Source: Synergistaceae bacterium (GTDB lineage: Bacteria; Synergistota; Synergistia; Synergistales; Synergistaceae). Taken from it: DNA of 13,066 nt. Made by a program: the position numbers and the translations under genes. The stretch is from NCBI GenBank assembly GCA_031271065.1, contig JAISWP010000256.1, positions 1 through 13,066 on the forward strand, given 5' to 3'. The notes beneath the pieces were generated by a model that had not been told where the DNA came from, did no database searches, and saw only the letters and a program-made list of their open reading frames with translations. Below, one piece after another: positions 1-6,268 of this stretch; positions within the stretch are counted from its first letter, which is position 1, and each line of letters starts with the position of its first letter.

Positions 1-2136
1 CGCCCCGAACACTATGATGATCAGCACCGTCGACAGCACGCTCGCCAGGCCGAATCGCAGGTTCTCGGAAAAATTGTATATGAGAACGGTCAGATGGTAC
101 CACCTGGCCGATATCAGGAATATGACGGCGCTGACTGCCGTCATGGATCGGACGAAGGTGTAGGAGAGGCTCGATATGAAAGCGGGCCTCACCAGAGGGA
201 GCACTATAGTCCTGAATACGGTGGCGGAGTCCGCCCCCAGGTCGGTCGCCGCTTCCTCTATCGACGGGTCTATCTGGCGCAGCGAGGCGATGCCGCCTTC
301 TATGCCCACCGGAAGCTCCCTCACCACATAATTGATCACTATTATGGCGGCGGTGCCCACCAGTATCAGCGGGGCCTTGTTGAAGGCCAGAATGAAACTT
401 ATGCCCACCAGAGTCCCGGGCAGGGCGAACGGCGTCATCAGAAGCACCTCCAGCAGCCGCTTGCCGATAAATTTTTTCCTGACGATCAGAAGGGCGGCTA
501 TCATGGCCAGGAGCCCGGCGGCGGGCGTGGCGGCGGCGGCCAGCGCCGCCGTGTCCCCCAGGGCGTCCCGTCCCCGGGTCAGGGCCTCCGCTATGTTATC
601 CAGGCTGAAAGTGTAATCTATGCCCCAGTTTTTGACGAAACAGCCGGCTGCTATCGTGCCGTAGAGGGACGCCAGGAATATCACGACAGCGGCTATGGCG
701 ATATTGAGCGCCGCCTTGACCGGCGGAGACGCCAATTCCGTTATGCGTCCGGACGGTTTGCCCGTCACGGTCACGTAGGATTTGCGGGCTATCCAGAATC
801 TCTGGACAAAAAACGCCGTCAGAGTCGGCAAAAGCAGCAGTATCGACAGGGCCGCCCCGTGGCCGAGACGGTTCATCCCGGTCACCTCCAGATACGACTC
901 CAGGGAGAGCACACGGTAGCTGCCGGAGAGGATCAGCGGGTTGGCGAAGTCCGCCAGCGAATTGATGAAAACAAGCAGCCATGAGCTCAGTACGCCGGGA
1001 ATCGAGAGAGGGAGCGTGATCGACGTAAACGTCTTGAATCTCCCCGCCGAGAGGTTCAGCGCCGCGTCCTCGAAGGTGGAGTCGATCGCCTCCATTACCC
1101 CCGAGAGGGTGAGGAACGCTATCGGAAACATCGACATCGTCTGGGCCAGCACGAGGCCGGGCAGTCCGTAGATCGGGGACTGGGTTATGCCGAGCTGCCG
1201 GGAAAAGAGCCCGTTGTTTCCGAAAAGCAGTATTATCGACAGGGTGAGCGAGAAGGGGGGAGAGATGACCGGAAGCGTCCCCATTGCCGCTATGAAAGAC
1301 TTGAAGGGCGTGTTGGTCCTTGTGCAGACGAAGGCGAACAAAAACCCGATGAGAGTGGAGGCCGTGGCGGTCCACATCCCCAGTTTTATGCTTCCCCGGA
1401 GCGCGGCCGTCGAACTGTGGGACGAGAGCACGGCCCTCCATATTTCGAGGCTGAAACGTCCGTTCTGGACGAAAGACAGCCTGACGGACTCGAACAGCGG
1501 GTAGGCTATGAAAAGCAGCGTGACGGTATAAAGAACGGCGACCGCGAAAGCGGTTATCGGATCCCTGCTGAAGAAAACTATCCAGGAGACGGCAGCGAAG
1601 GCGCAGAAAGCGGCCCCGAAAAGAAAATAAAGCAGCCTCACGAAAGATTTTTCCCCGGACAAATCAAAGAGCAAAAGGAGCGCTCCCCGCACTTCCCCCG
1701 TCGAAGCGTCGGATACCGGGGCGAAGCACAGGGCGTTTTGAGCCCCGTTTCTTTCCCACCGCGAGGGGCTGATGTATATTTCGTCGTAGGACGCGTAGTC
1801 GAAGCCTCTGTCAAATTCGGGCGAGGACGCGTTGTCCCTGTAGAGCCCTGACAGGAAATCATCTCCTGCGATTTCGGCGGTCTCGCCGGGCATCGGGATT
1901 CCGTCCGCGTAGGCCAGGACGTAAGCTCCGTCTTGCCCTTCGAACCTTCGCAGCCACTCTCTCGCCTCCGAAGCGTCCTGAGGGAACGACCCGGAGAGAG
2001 ACTCCGCCGTGTCGCGGCGCTGGGCGGTCATGAGCGAGACGAATTCGCCCCTGATATTGGAGAGCATCCATGCCTCGAATATCCCGACCGCTGTCAGGGC
2101 CAGCATAAAATATAAGACGCGTTTTCTGGTGAACAT
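1..2136 (-). CDS. AfuB/FbpB-type ABC transporter permease with an N-terminal extracytoplasmic domain (3' end outside window)
   Basis: This is the inner-membrane permease of a binding-protein-dependent importer, made of two fused permease domains. The reading frame is open from ATG at 2136 to the window edge, about 712 codons, with no stop. I see two EAA loops that dock the ATPase: EDAALNLSAG...ITLP near residue 355 and EEAATDLGAD...IVLP near residue 626. Many hydrophobic segments lie from about residue 166 onward. Before them is one N-terminal helix (after MFTRKR) and about 140 mostly polar residues, closed by a second helix; this part resembles a Cache/PDC sensor fold (YVLAYADG, CFAPVSD). 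A G-rich stretch 6-13 nt upstream serves as ribosome binding site. The gene follows the binding-protein gene with a 69-nt gap that holds a stem-loop. The ATPase gene would be expected beyond the left edge. The permease family is clear; the substrate (hexose phosphate rather than ferric iron) is inferred from the neighbour. Confidence 0.88.
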   Translation of the reverse strand, partial: MFTRKRVLYFMLALTAVGIFEAWMLSNIRGEFVSLMTAQRRDTAESLSGSFPQDASEAREWLRRFEGQDGAYVLAYADGIPMPGETAEIAGDDFLSGLYRDNASSPEFDRGFDYASYDEIYISPSRWERNGAQNALCFAPVSDASTGEVRGALLLLFDLSGEKSFVRLLYFLFGAAFCAFAAVSWIVFFSRDPITAFAVAVLYTVTLLFIAYPLFESVRLSFVQNGRFSLEIWRAVLSSHSSTAALRGSIKLGMWTATASTLIGFLFAFVCTRTNTPFKSFIAAMGTLPVISPPFSLTLSIILLFGNNGLFSRQLGITQSPIYGLPGLVLAQTMSMFPIAFLTLSGVMEAIDSTFEDAALNLSAGRFKTFTSITLPLSIPGVLSSWLLVFINSLADFANPLILSGSYRVLSLESYLEVTGMNRLGHGAALSILLLLPTLTAFFVQRFWIARKSYVTVTGKPSGRITELASPPVKAALNIAIAAVVIFLASLYGTIAAGCFVKNWGIDYTFSLDNIAEALTRGRDALGDTAALAAAATPAAGLLAMIAALLIVRKKFIGKRLLEVLLMTPFALPGTLVGISFILAFNKAPLILVGTAAIIVINYVVRELPVGIEGGIASLRQIDPSIEEAATDLGADSATVFRTIVLPLVRPAFISSLSYTFVRSMTAVSAVIFLISARWYHLTVLIYNFSENLRFGLASVLSTVLIIIVFGA

Positions 2137-2153
2137 GACGCCGCCCCCCGGCG

Positions 2154-2198
2154 GGTCCGGGTTCGCCGCGCCGCGGGCGGACGCGGCGGACCCGGACC
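2154..2198 (-). other. Intercistronic stem-loop between binding-protein and permease genes
   Basis: Bases 2154-2170 pair with 2182-2198 over 17 positions with one non-Watson-Crick position (2163/2189) and an 11-nt loop; the stem is almost all G and C. In the transcript (minus strand) it lies 8 nt after the binding-protein stop codon and 18 nt before the permease start. No T-run follows, so it is not a standard intrinsic terminator. Hairpins placed like this commonly protect the upstream message from 3' exonucleases and reduce downstream expression, giving more binding protein than permease. That role is inference; the structure itself is seen. Confidence 0.8.
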
Positions 2199-2205
2199 GG
2201 ATGAG

Positions 2206-3240
2206 TTATTCCGTGTACGCGCTGGTTATTTCGGCGTTCCAGCGCTCCACGAGACGCGCCTTGTTCTCCGCGTCCCACTGATCGTTCTGGTTCACCAGGT
2301 TCATGTCCCGGAGCGAGAATCCCGTGTCGGACGGAGAGGCCAGTCTGGAGAGCGGTATCACGTACCACTTGGATATCGTGTCCATAGCCTTCTGCCCGAG
2401 GACCCAGTCGTAGAGTTTCTTGGCGTTGAGGGAGTCCGGCCCGTCCTTTATGAGGGACATCGAAGCGGTCTCGAACCCCGTCCCGTCGGACGGGATGGCT
2501 ATCTCTATGGGAGCCCCCTCTATCTTCAGTTTTATCTGGTCGTGCAGGTAGCCGATCGCCACCGGGATCTCCCCGATCGCGGCGCTCTTTCCGGGAGAGG
2601 AGCCGGAGCGGGTGTACTGCTCTATGGAGTTGTTGAGCTTCCTGAGGTATCCGAAGGCCTTATCCTCGTCGCCGCCGTGGATGCGGATGACCGTCGTCAC
2701 CATGTTGTAGGCGGTGCCGGATGTGCTCGGGTGCGCGACCCTGACCCTCTTGGCGTATTCGGGCTTTATCAGGTCCGCCCAGCTTTTCGGGATCCCGATC
2801 CCCAGTTCGGCGGCGCGCTCCGTGTTGATGCAGAACGCTATCGGGCCGACGTAGAGGCCTATCCAATAGCTGTCCGGGTCGCGGTATTTCTCGTCGATGC
2901 TGATCGCCGCGCGGGAGCGGTAAGGCGCCGTGAGCCCCTTCTGCTTTGCCTCGATGTGCTGAGTGCCGACCCCTCCGACCCAGATGGACGCCTGCGGATT
3001 GGCCCGCTCCGCTTCGAGACGGGCGACCGCCTCCCCGCCCGAAAGGCGGACCCATTCGACCCTGATTCCGGTCTCCCTCTCGAATTCATCGAACAGTGCC
3101 TTCGCGAGAGGTTCCTCCATTGTGGTGTACGCTTTCACTGCCTCGGCCGCGGCCGCGGGCCCGGCCAGGACGAGCGGCAGCAGCACGGCCGCGGCGGCAG
3201 ACGCCGCGAACACTTTGAGCGAACGGACGGAAATCTTCAT
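2206..3240 (-). CDS. Periplasmic substrate-binding protein of AfuA/FbpA-like ABC importer
   Basis: This is a secreted binding protein of 344 residues that would capture substrate outside the membrane and deliver it to the adjacent permease. I chose ATG at 3240 because it begins a normal signal peptide (MKISVRSLK, hydrophobic core, then AGPAAAA-EAV near residue 32) and has GGGAGG 10 nt upstream; a longer frame exists up to 3390 but adds Arg-rich sequence. The mature part has the type 2 binding-protein pattern: ASIWVGGVG (84-92), HPSTSGTAYN (170-179), GGDEDKAF (189-196), then YLHD (231-234) and GTGFE (253-257). The paired tyrosines that bind iron in FbpA are not seen where YLHD stands. From memory, AfuA of Actinobacillus uses His205, Asp206 and Glu229 to hold sugar phosphates; here His233, Asp234 and Glu257 have the same spacing. 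The general family is certain, the sugar-phosphate assignment likely. Confidence 0.9.
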   Translation of the reverse strand: MKISVRSLKVFAASAAAAVLLPLVLAGPAAAAEAVKAYTTMEEPLAKALFDEFERETGIRVEWVRLSGGEAVARLEAERANPQASIWVGGVGTQHIEAKQKGLTAPYRSRAAISIDEKYRDPDSYWIGLYVGPIAFCINTERAAELGIGIPKSWADLIKPEYAKRVRVAHPSTSGTAYNMVTTVIRIHGGDEDKAFGYLRKLNNSIEQYTRSGSSPGKSAAIGEIPVAIGYLHDQIKLKIEGAPIEIAIPSDGTGFETASMSLIKDGPDSLNAKKLYDWVLGQKAMDTISKWYVIPLSRLASPSDTGFSLRDMNLVNQNDQWDAENKARLVERWNAEITSAYTE

Positions 3241-3283
3241 CTTTCTCTTGCCTCCCATTTTGTTATTTGCTGCGAATGACGCA

Positions 3284-3312
3284 ATTATAGCAATTCCGCC
3301 GGGCCGGCACAA
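3284..3312 (-). promoter_or_regulatory. Candidate sigma-70 promoter of the importer operon
   Basis: On the minus strand, TATAAT (3289-3284) is a perfect -10 box. A TTGTGC hexamer (3312-3307) lies 17 nt upstream as a -35 box that matches consensus only at the first three positions. The predicted transcript would start near 3277, giving a short leader before ATG at 3240. Confidence 0.5.
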
Positions 3313-3337
3313 TCGGCATATCGGCGAAGCGCGTTTA

Positions 3338-3387
3338 CGCGCCGGCCGGCGCGCCCCTCCCTTTTTAAATATACGGATATCGTATAT
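3338..3387. repeat. Two palindromic elements in the divergent control region
   Basis: Bases 3338-3353 form the perfect 16-bp palindrome CGCGCCGGCCGGCGCG. Immediately beyond, 3369-3375 (ATATACG) and 3381-3387 (CGTATAT) form an inverted repeat around GATAT. They sit between the importer promoter (minus) and the ECF leader (plus), about 25-75 bp upstream of the minus -35 box. They could be operators for one or both operons. A weak plus-strand promoter (TTTTTA at 3362, TATCAT at 3385, 17-nt gap) would place the AT-rich repeat between its -35 and -10 boxes. Symmetry is seen; function is inference. Confidence 0.5.
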
Positions 3388-3472
3388 CATAAATTTATAA
3401 GGCGGGGAGTGGAAAAGATGGGAAATATTCCTGATAAACGCAAAGATATGCCGGCGGAACGCTCCGGAACGG

Positions 3473-3494
3473 GCGCGAAAGGCGCGCTTTTTTT
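3473..3494 (+). terminator. Terminator-like hairpin in the ECF operon leader (possible attenuator)
   Basis: GCGCG (3473-3477) pairs with CGCGC (3483-3487) around a 5-nt loop, and a run of seven Ts (3488-3494) follows directly. Two flanking Gs can extend the stem by G-U pairs. This has the form of an intrinsic terminator, yet it stands about 94 nt upstream of the first ECF gene inside its probable 5' leader. Bases 3541-3547 (GCGCGCC) can pair fully with 3481-3487 (GGCGCGC), an alternative fold that would break the terminator. No known riboswitch consensus was recognised. It could also terminate an unseen upstream transcript. Confidence 0.5.
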
Positions 3495-3587
3495 AGGAAA
3501 TGACCGTTCTTCCGTTCATGGCGGTTATCGCGGAACTTTTGCGCGCCGCCCGAGCGGGCGCTTGAAGAATACTGAGGCGCTTTCCGC

Positions 3588-4439
3588 GTGATAAGGATCG
3601 ACGGTCTCGGGTTTTGTTACCAGGGCGCCTCAAAGCAGGCGCTGAGCGATATAACCCTCGACATAAGGGACGGGGACTTTATCGGCGTGACAGGCCCCAG
3701 CGGCGCGGGTAAAACGACTCTCGCCTTCGCGCTGTCGGGCGTCATTCCTCATCACCTCAAGGGGGAGTTTTCCGGCTCGGTCAGAATAGGGGATATAGAT
3801 ACCGCCAAGGCTTCGCCCGAGGAGATAGCGCGCCGGGTGGGAATCGTATGCCAGGACGCGGAGGGGCAGCTGCTCGCCTCGACCGCGGAGGACGAGATGC
3901 TCTTCGGCCTTGAAAACTTTGGGACGCCCCGGGAGGAGATAGAGGACAGGATAAGTTACGCCCTCGATTCCGCCGGTATAACAGACCTGCGGCACAGGAC
4001 GATAAGCAGCCTGAGCGGAGGGCAGAAACGGAAACTCGCGTTCGCCTCCATAACGGCGCTCCGTCCGGAGGTCATCGTCCTGGACGAACCTACCGCAGAT
4101 CTGGACCCGCAGTCGAGCCGCAGGGTTTTCGAAACGCTTCGCGCCCTCAGCGTGAGCCGGGGCGCGACAGTGATAATCGCGGAACAGAAGGTCATGCTGC
4201 TCTGCGAATTCGCCGACCGCCTGGCCGTCATGGACGGCGGGCGTATCGCGCTGGAGGGCCCTGTCAGGGAAGTTCTGAGGCAGGGAGACAGGCTGGAGGA
4301 GGCCGGAGTCGGTATGCCCGGGGTGAGCGTCCTCTCCCGCAGGCTGAAAGAGGCCGGGCTTTACTCCGGGGACATTCCGGTCAGTCTCGCGGAGGGCGAG
4401 AGAATGATGAGGAAAGCGGCCGCCGATGCTGCGTTTTGA
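3588..4439 (+). CDS. ecfA1: ECF transporter ATPase EcfA1
   Basis: This is the first of two cytoplasmic ATPases that power an energy-coupling-factor vitamin/metal importer. The 283-residue protein shows Walker A GPSGAGKTT (36-44), Q-loop Gln89, signature LSGGQKRK (142-149), Walker B VIVLDE (162-167) with catalytic Glu167, and the D-loop ADLDP. The strand after the D-loop reads TVIIAEQKV, putting Gln200 where the switch histidine (as in T-H-D) normally stands. The start is GTG at 3588, which gives the standard ABC N-terminus (IRIDGLGFCYQ) and overlaps a TGA by GTGA. The last 14 nt overlap ecfA2, so the two are translated together. The expected partners are EcfA2 and EcfT just downstream; no substrate-binding S component is present, so the substrate is unknown. 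Confidence 0.93.
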   Translation: MIRIDGLGFCYQGASKQALSDITLDIRDGDFIGVTGPSGAGKTTLAFALSGVIPHHLKGEFSGSVRIGDIDTAKASPEEIARRVGIVCQDAEGQLLASTAEDEMLFGLENFGTPREEIEDRISYALDSAGITDLRHRTISSLSGGQKRKLAFASITALRPEVIVLDEPTADLDPQSSRRVFETLRALSVSRGATVIIAEQKVMLLCEFADRLAVMDGGRIALEGPVREVLRQGDRLEEAGVGMPGVSVLSRRLKEAGLYSGDIPVSLAEGERMMRKAAADAAF

Positions 4440-5253
4440 AAATGTGAGCTTCGGGTACGGCGGAGCGGACGTCTTAGCGAACGTGTCGTTCGAGATCGCG
4501 AAGGGCGAGTTTGCCGTCCTGATGGGCGGAAACGGAGCCGGCAAATCGGTCCTGTGCCGCCTTGCCGCAGGTCTGCTCAAACCTTCCTCCGGAAAGGTGA
4601 CGGTCGGAGGGCACAATACGATGCACGTCAAAACGAGCGCTCTCGCCTCCCTGGCGGGCTTTCTCTTTCAGGACTCCGACAGACAGATCTGCCGCGGCGC
4701 CGTGGCGGCCGAAATAATGCTGGGGCTCGAAAACACCGGCTTCGATGAGAAAAGCCGCCGGAAAAGATGCGAGGTCATGCTCGAAATGTTCGGTCTCGAC
4801 GGACGCAGGGATCCGTTCAGCCTGAGCGGGGGAGAGCGCCGGAAGGCCGCGCTGGCGTCTGTTCTGGCTCCGGAACCGGGCCTGCTCATATTGGACGAAC
4901 CGACCGCCGGACTGGGCTGCCGGGAGCGCACGGCCGTAATGGACATAATTTCCCGCCTCAACGAGGAGGGGACGACCGTCCTGATGGCGTCCCAGGACAT
5001 GGAAGCCGCCGCCGGTTACGCGCGGCGCGCGCTGGTGCTGAACCGGGGCGGCGTCGCGGCTGACGGGGGAGTTCGCGATGTGATGCGCCGAGGTGAGGTC
5101 ATGAGGGAGGCGTCGCTCCTTCCGGCGCAGATACCGTCGCTTGCCGCGATGATAGGGGATTTGGGGCGTTCGTTCGAAAACGCTTTCACCATTGACGACA
5201 TGGTCTCCGCCGTTCTGAGATCGCGTAATTCCGGGAGGGATGCCGCGCCGTGA
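4426..5253 (+). CDS. ecfA2: ECF transporter ATPase EcfA2
   Basis: This second ATPase of the ECF module has 275 residues. It shows Walker A GGNGAGKSV (34-42), Q-loop Gln82, signature LSGGERRK (133-140) and Walker B LLILDE with Glu158. Two conserved positions differ from the family: the D-loop reads AGLGC (161-165) instead of the usual AGLDP, and the switch-histidine position is Gln190 (TTVLMASQDMEAA). The C-terminal tail after residue 215 is typical of EcfA proteins. The start at ATG 4426 lies inside the end of ecfA1, and the end overlaps ecfT through GTGA, so all three are tightly coupled. It pairs with EcfA1 as a heterodimer below EcfT. Since both proteins lack the usual histidine, their ATP hydrolysis mechanism may be altered. 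Confidence 0.92.
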   Translation: MLRFENVSFGYGGADVLANVSFEIAKGEFAVLMGGNGAGKSVLCRLAAGLLKPSSGKVTVGGHNTMHVKTSALASLAGFLFQDSDRQICRGAVAAEIMLGLENTGFDEKSRRKRCEVMLEMFGLDGRRDPFSLSGGERRKAALASVLAPEPGLLILDEPTAGLGCRERTAVMDIISRLNEEGTTVLMASQDMEAAAGYARRALVLNRGGVAADGGVRDVMRRGEVMREASLLPAQIPSLAAMIGDLGRSFENAFTIDDMVSAVLRSRNSGRDAAP

Positions 5254-6011
5254 AGGACTTTCCGGATTATGCCGCCGGGGATTCGGCGCTGCACAGCCTC
5301 AACCCCCTGACGAAGCTCATATTGACTTTCGTGCTGTGCGTCGCCTGTTTTTTGACAAAAGACCATATATTCATGGCGAGCGTCATCCTGTGCGACGTCT
5401 GCCTGGCGGCGGCGGCGGGGATGTTCAGGCGGTCTTTACGGGTTTTGGCGTCCCTTCTCGCGCTGGCTTTTATCCTGTTTTTCGTGCAGGTCCTTTCCGT
5501 GAGGCAGGGGAGCGTGGTGCTGTCTCTGCCCGCGGGGTTTTATCTCACGGACTGCGGCGTATCGTCCTCGCTCACGTCCGCGCTGCGTATGACAGCCGCT
5601 CTGACGCCGCTTGCCCTGATGCTTTCCGTGACCAAGATGAGCGGCCTGCCGAACGTCCTGGTGAAACTTCTGCGCGTCCCGTACAGATACGCGTTCGTTC
5701 TGACGGCCGCCATACGTTTCATGCCGATCTTTTTCGAGGAGACGGCACGGATCATGGAGGCGCAGACCGCAAGAGGGGTGGAGCACGACACCGGGAGCTT
5801 CCTGAAAAAGGCGAGGCTCATGCTGCCGGTCTGCGCGCCCGCGTTCGCCTCGTCGGTCAGAAGGATAAAGGCCGGCGCCGTATCCGCCCGTCTGAGAGGC
5901 GCCGGCTTGAGGACACGCGAGTGCGTATATAAAAATTACCCGTTCGGAGCTCCGGACGCCGCCGCATTTTTTTTCTGCGCTCTGGTCACGGCAGCGGCGA
6001 TAATCGTGTAA
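5250..6011 (+). CDS. ecfT: ECF transporter transmembrane component EcfT
   Basis: This is the membrane scaffold (253 residues) that links the two ATPases to a substrate-binding S protein. It begins with the familiar DSALHSLNPLTKL segment, has several hydrophobic helices (about residues 22-58, 64-82, 106-126 and a C-terminal one from 238), and contains the coupling-helix motif AQTARG (171-176) plus a second one around RLRG (214-217). Both belong to the two helices that slot into the ATPases. The start is GTG at 5250, overlapping the ecfA2 stop by GTGA. No S component follows: the next 257 bp are non-coding. The module is therefore probably a shared (group II) ECF energizer serving S proteins encoded elsewhere. 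The family is clear from the order and motifs. Confidence 0.9.
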   Translation: MKDFPDYAAGDSALHSLNPLTKLILTFVLCVACFLTKDHIFMASVILCDVCLAAAAGMFRRSLRVLASLLALAFILFFVQVLSVRQGSVVLSLPAGFYLTDCGVSSSLTSALRMTAALTPLALMLSVTKMSGLPNVLVKLLRVPYRYAFVLTAAIRFMPIFFEETARIMEAQTARGVEHDTGSFLKKARLMLPVCAPAFASSVRRIKAGAVSARLRGAGLRTRECVYKNYPFGAPDAAAFFFCALVTAAAIIV

Positions 6012-6268
6012 TCCCGATCTCAGATCAACTTCAGACAAGACGCAGTACATATTGCCGGCGTAAGATTATAATTGAAAAGAGGGGGGTATGGTCCCGCGCG
6101 ATAAACCGCCGCAATGAATCGGGAGCGCCGCGGTGATAGCGTGAGCCCGGGACGGCGCGATTCTCGGCGCCGCGCGTCAGATCAAACCGTACGAACTGAG
6201 CTGAGATACGAGCATTAACGGAGCCCTGCGGCTTGAAGCAGGGCGCTTGATTTAAGAGGTGATTTGCA
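6012..6268 (+). promoter_or_regulatory. Structured leader upstream of the decarboxylase beta subunit
   Basis: No open frame fits this 257-bp gap. A TATAAT (6067-6072) is a possible -10 box, with only a weak -35 (AGTACA, 6044-6049, 17-nt gap). Downstream are several pairings: GTCCCG 6091-6096 with CGGGAC 6148-6153, GCGCCG 6125-6130 with CGGCGC 6153-6158 (mutually exclusive at 6153), and a clear hairpin GCCCTGC 6223-6229 / GCAGGGC 6238-6244 ending 9 nt before the Shine-Dalgarno AAGAGGTG (6254-6261). If transcription starts near 6079, the leader is about 190 nt and folded. I recognise no riboswitch class. No intrinsic terminator for the ECF operon is visible here either. Confidence 0.45.

Noticed and set aside
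94..1851. Long overlapping frames on both strands across the permease gene
   Set aside because: They are shadows: Arg/Gly/His-rich products with no domain, while the continuous frame from 2136 encodes a clear membrane permease with two EAA motifs.
3241..3390. N-terminal extension of the binding protein to 3390
   Set aside because: The extension is Arg-rich, precedes a normal signal peptide, and spans the candidate promoter; ATG 3240 has a better ribosome binding site.
6191..6206. CTGAG repeats resembling part of a TPP riboswitch
   Set aside because: The conserved second half of the TPP element is absent.
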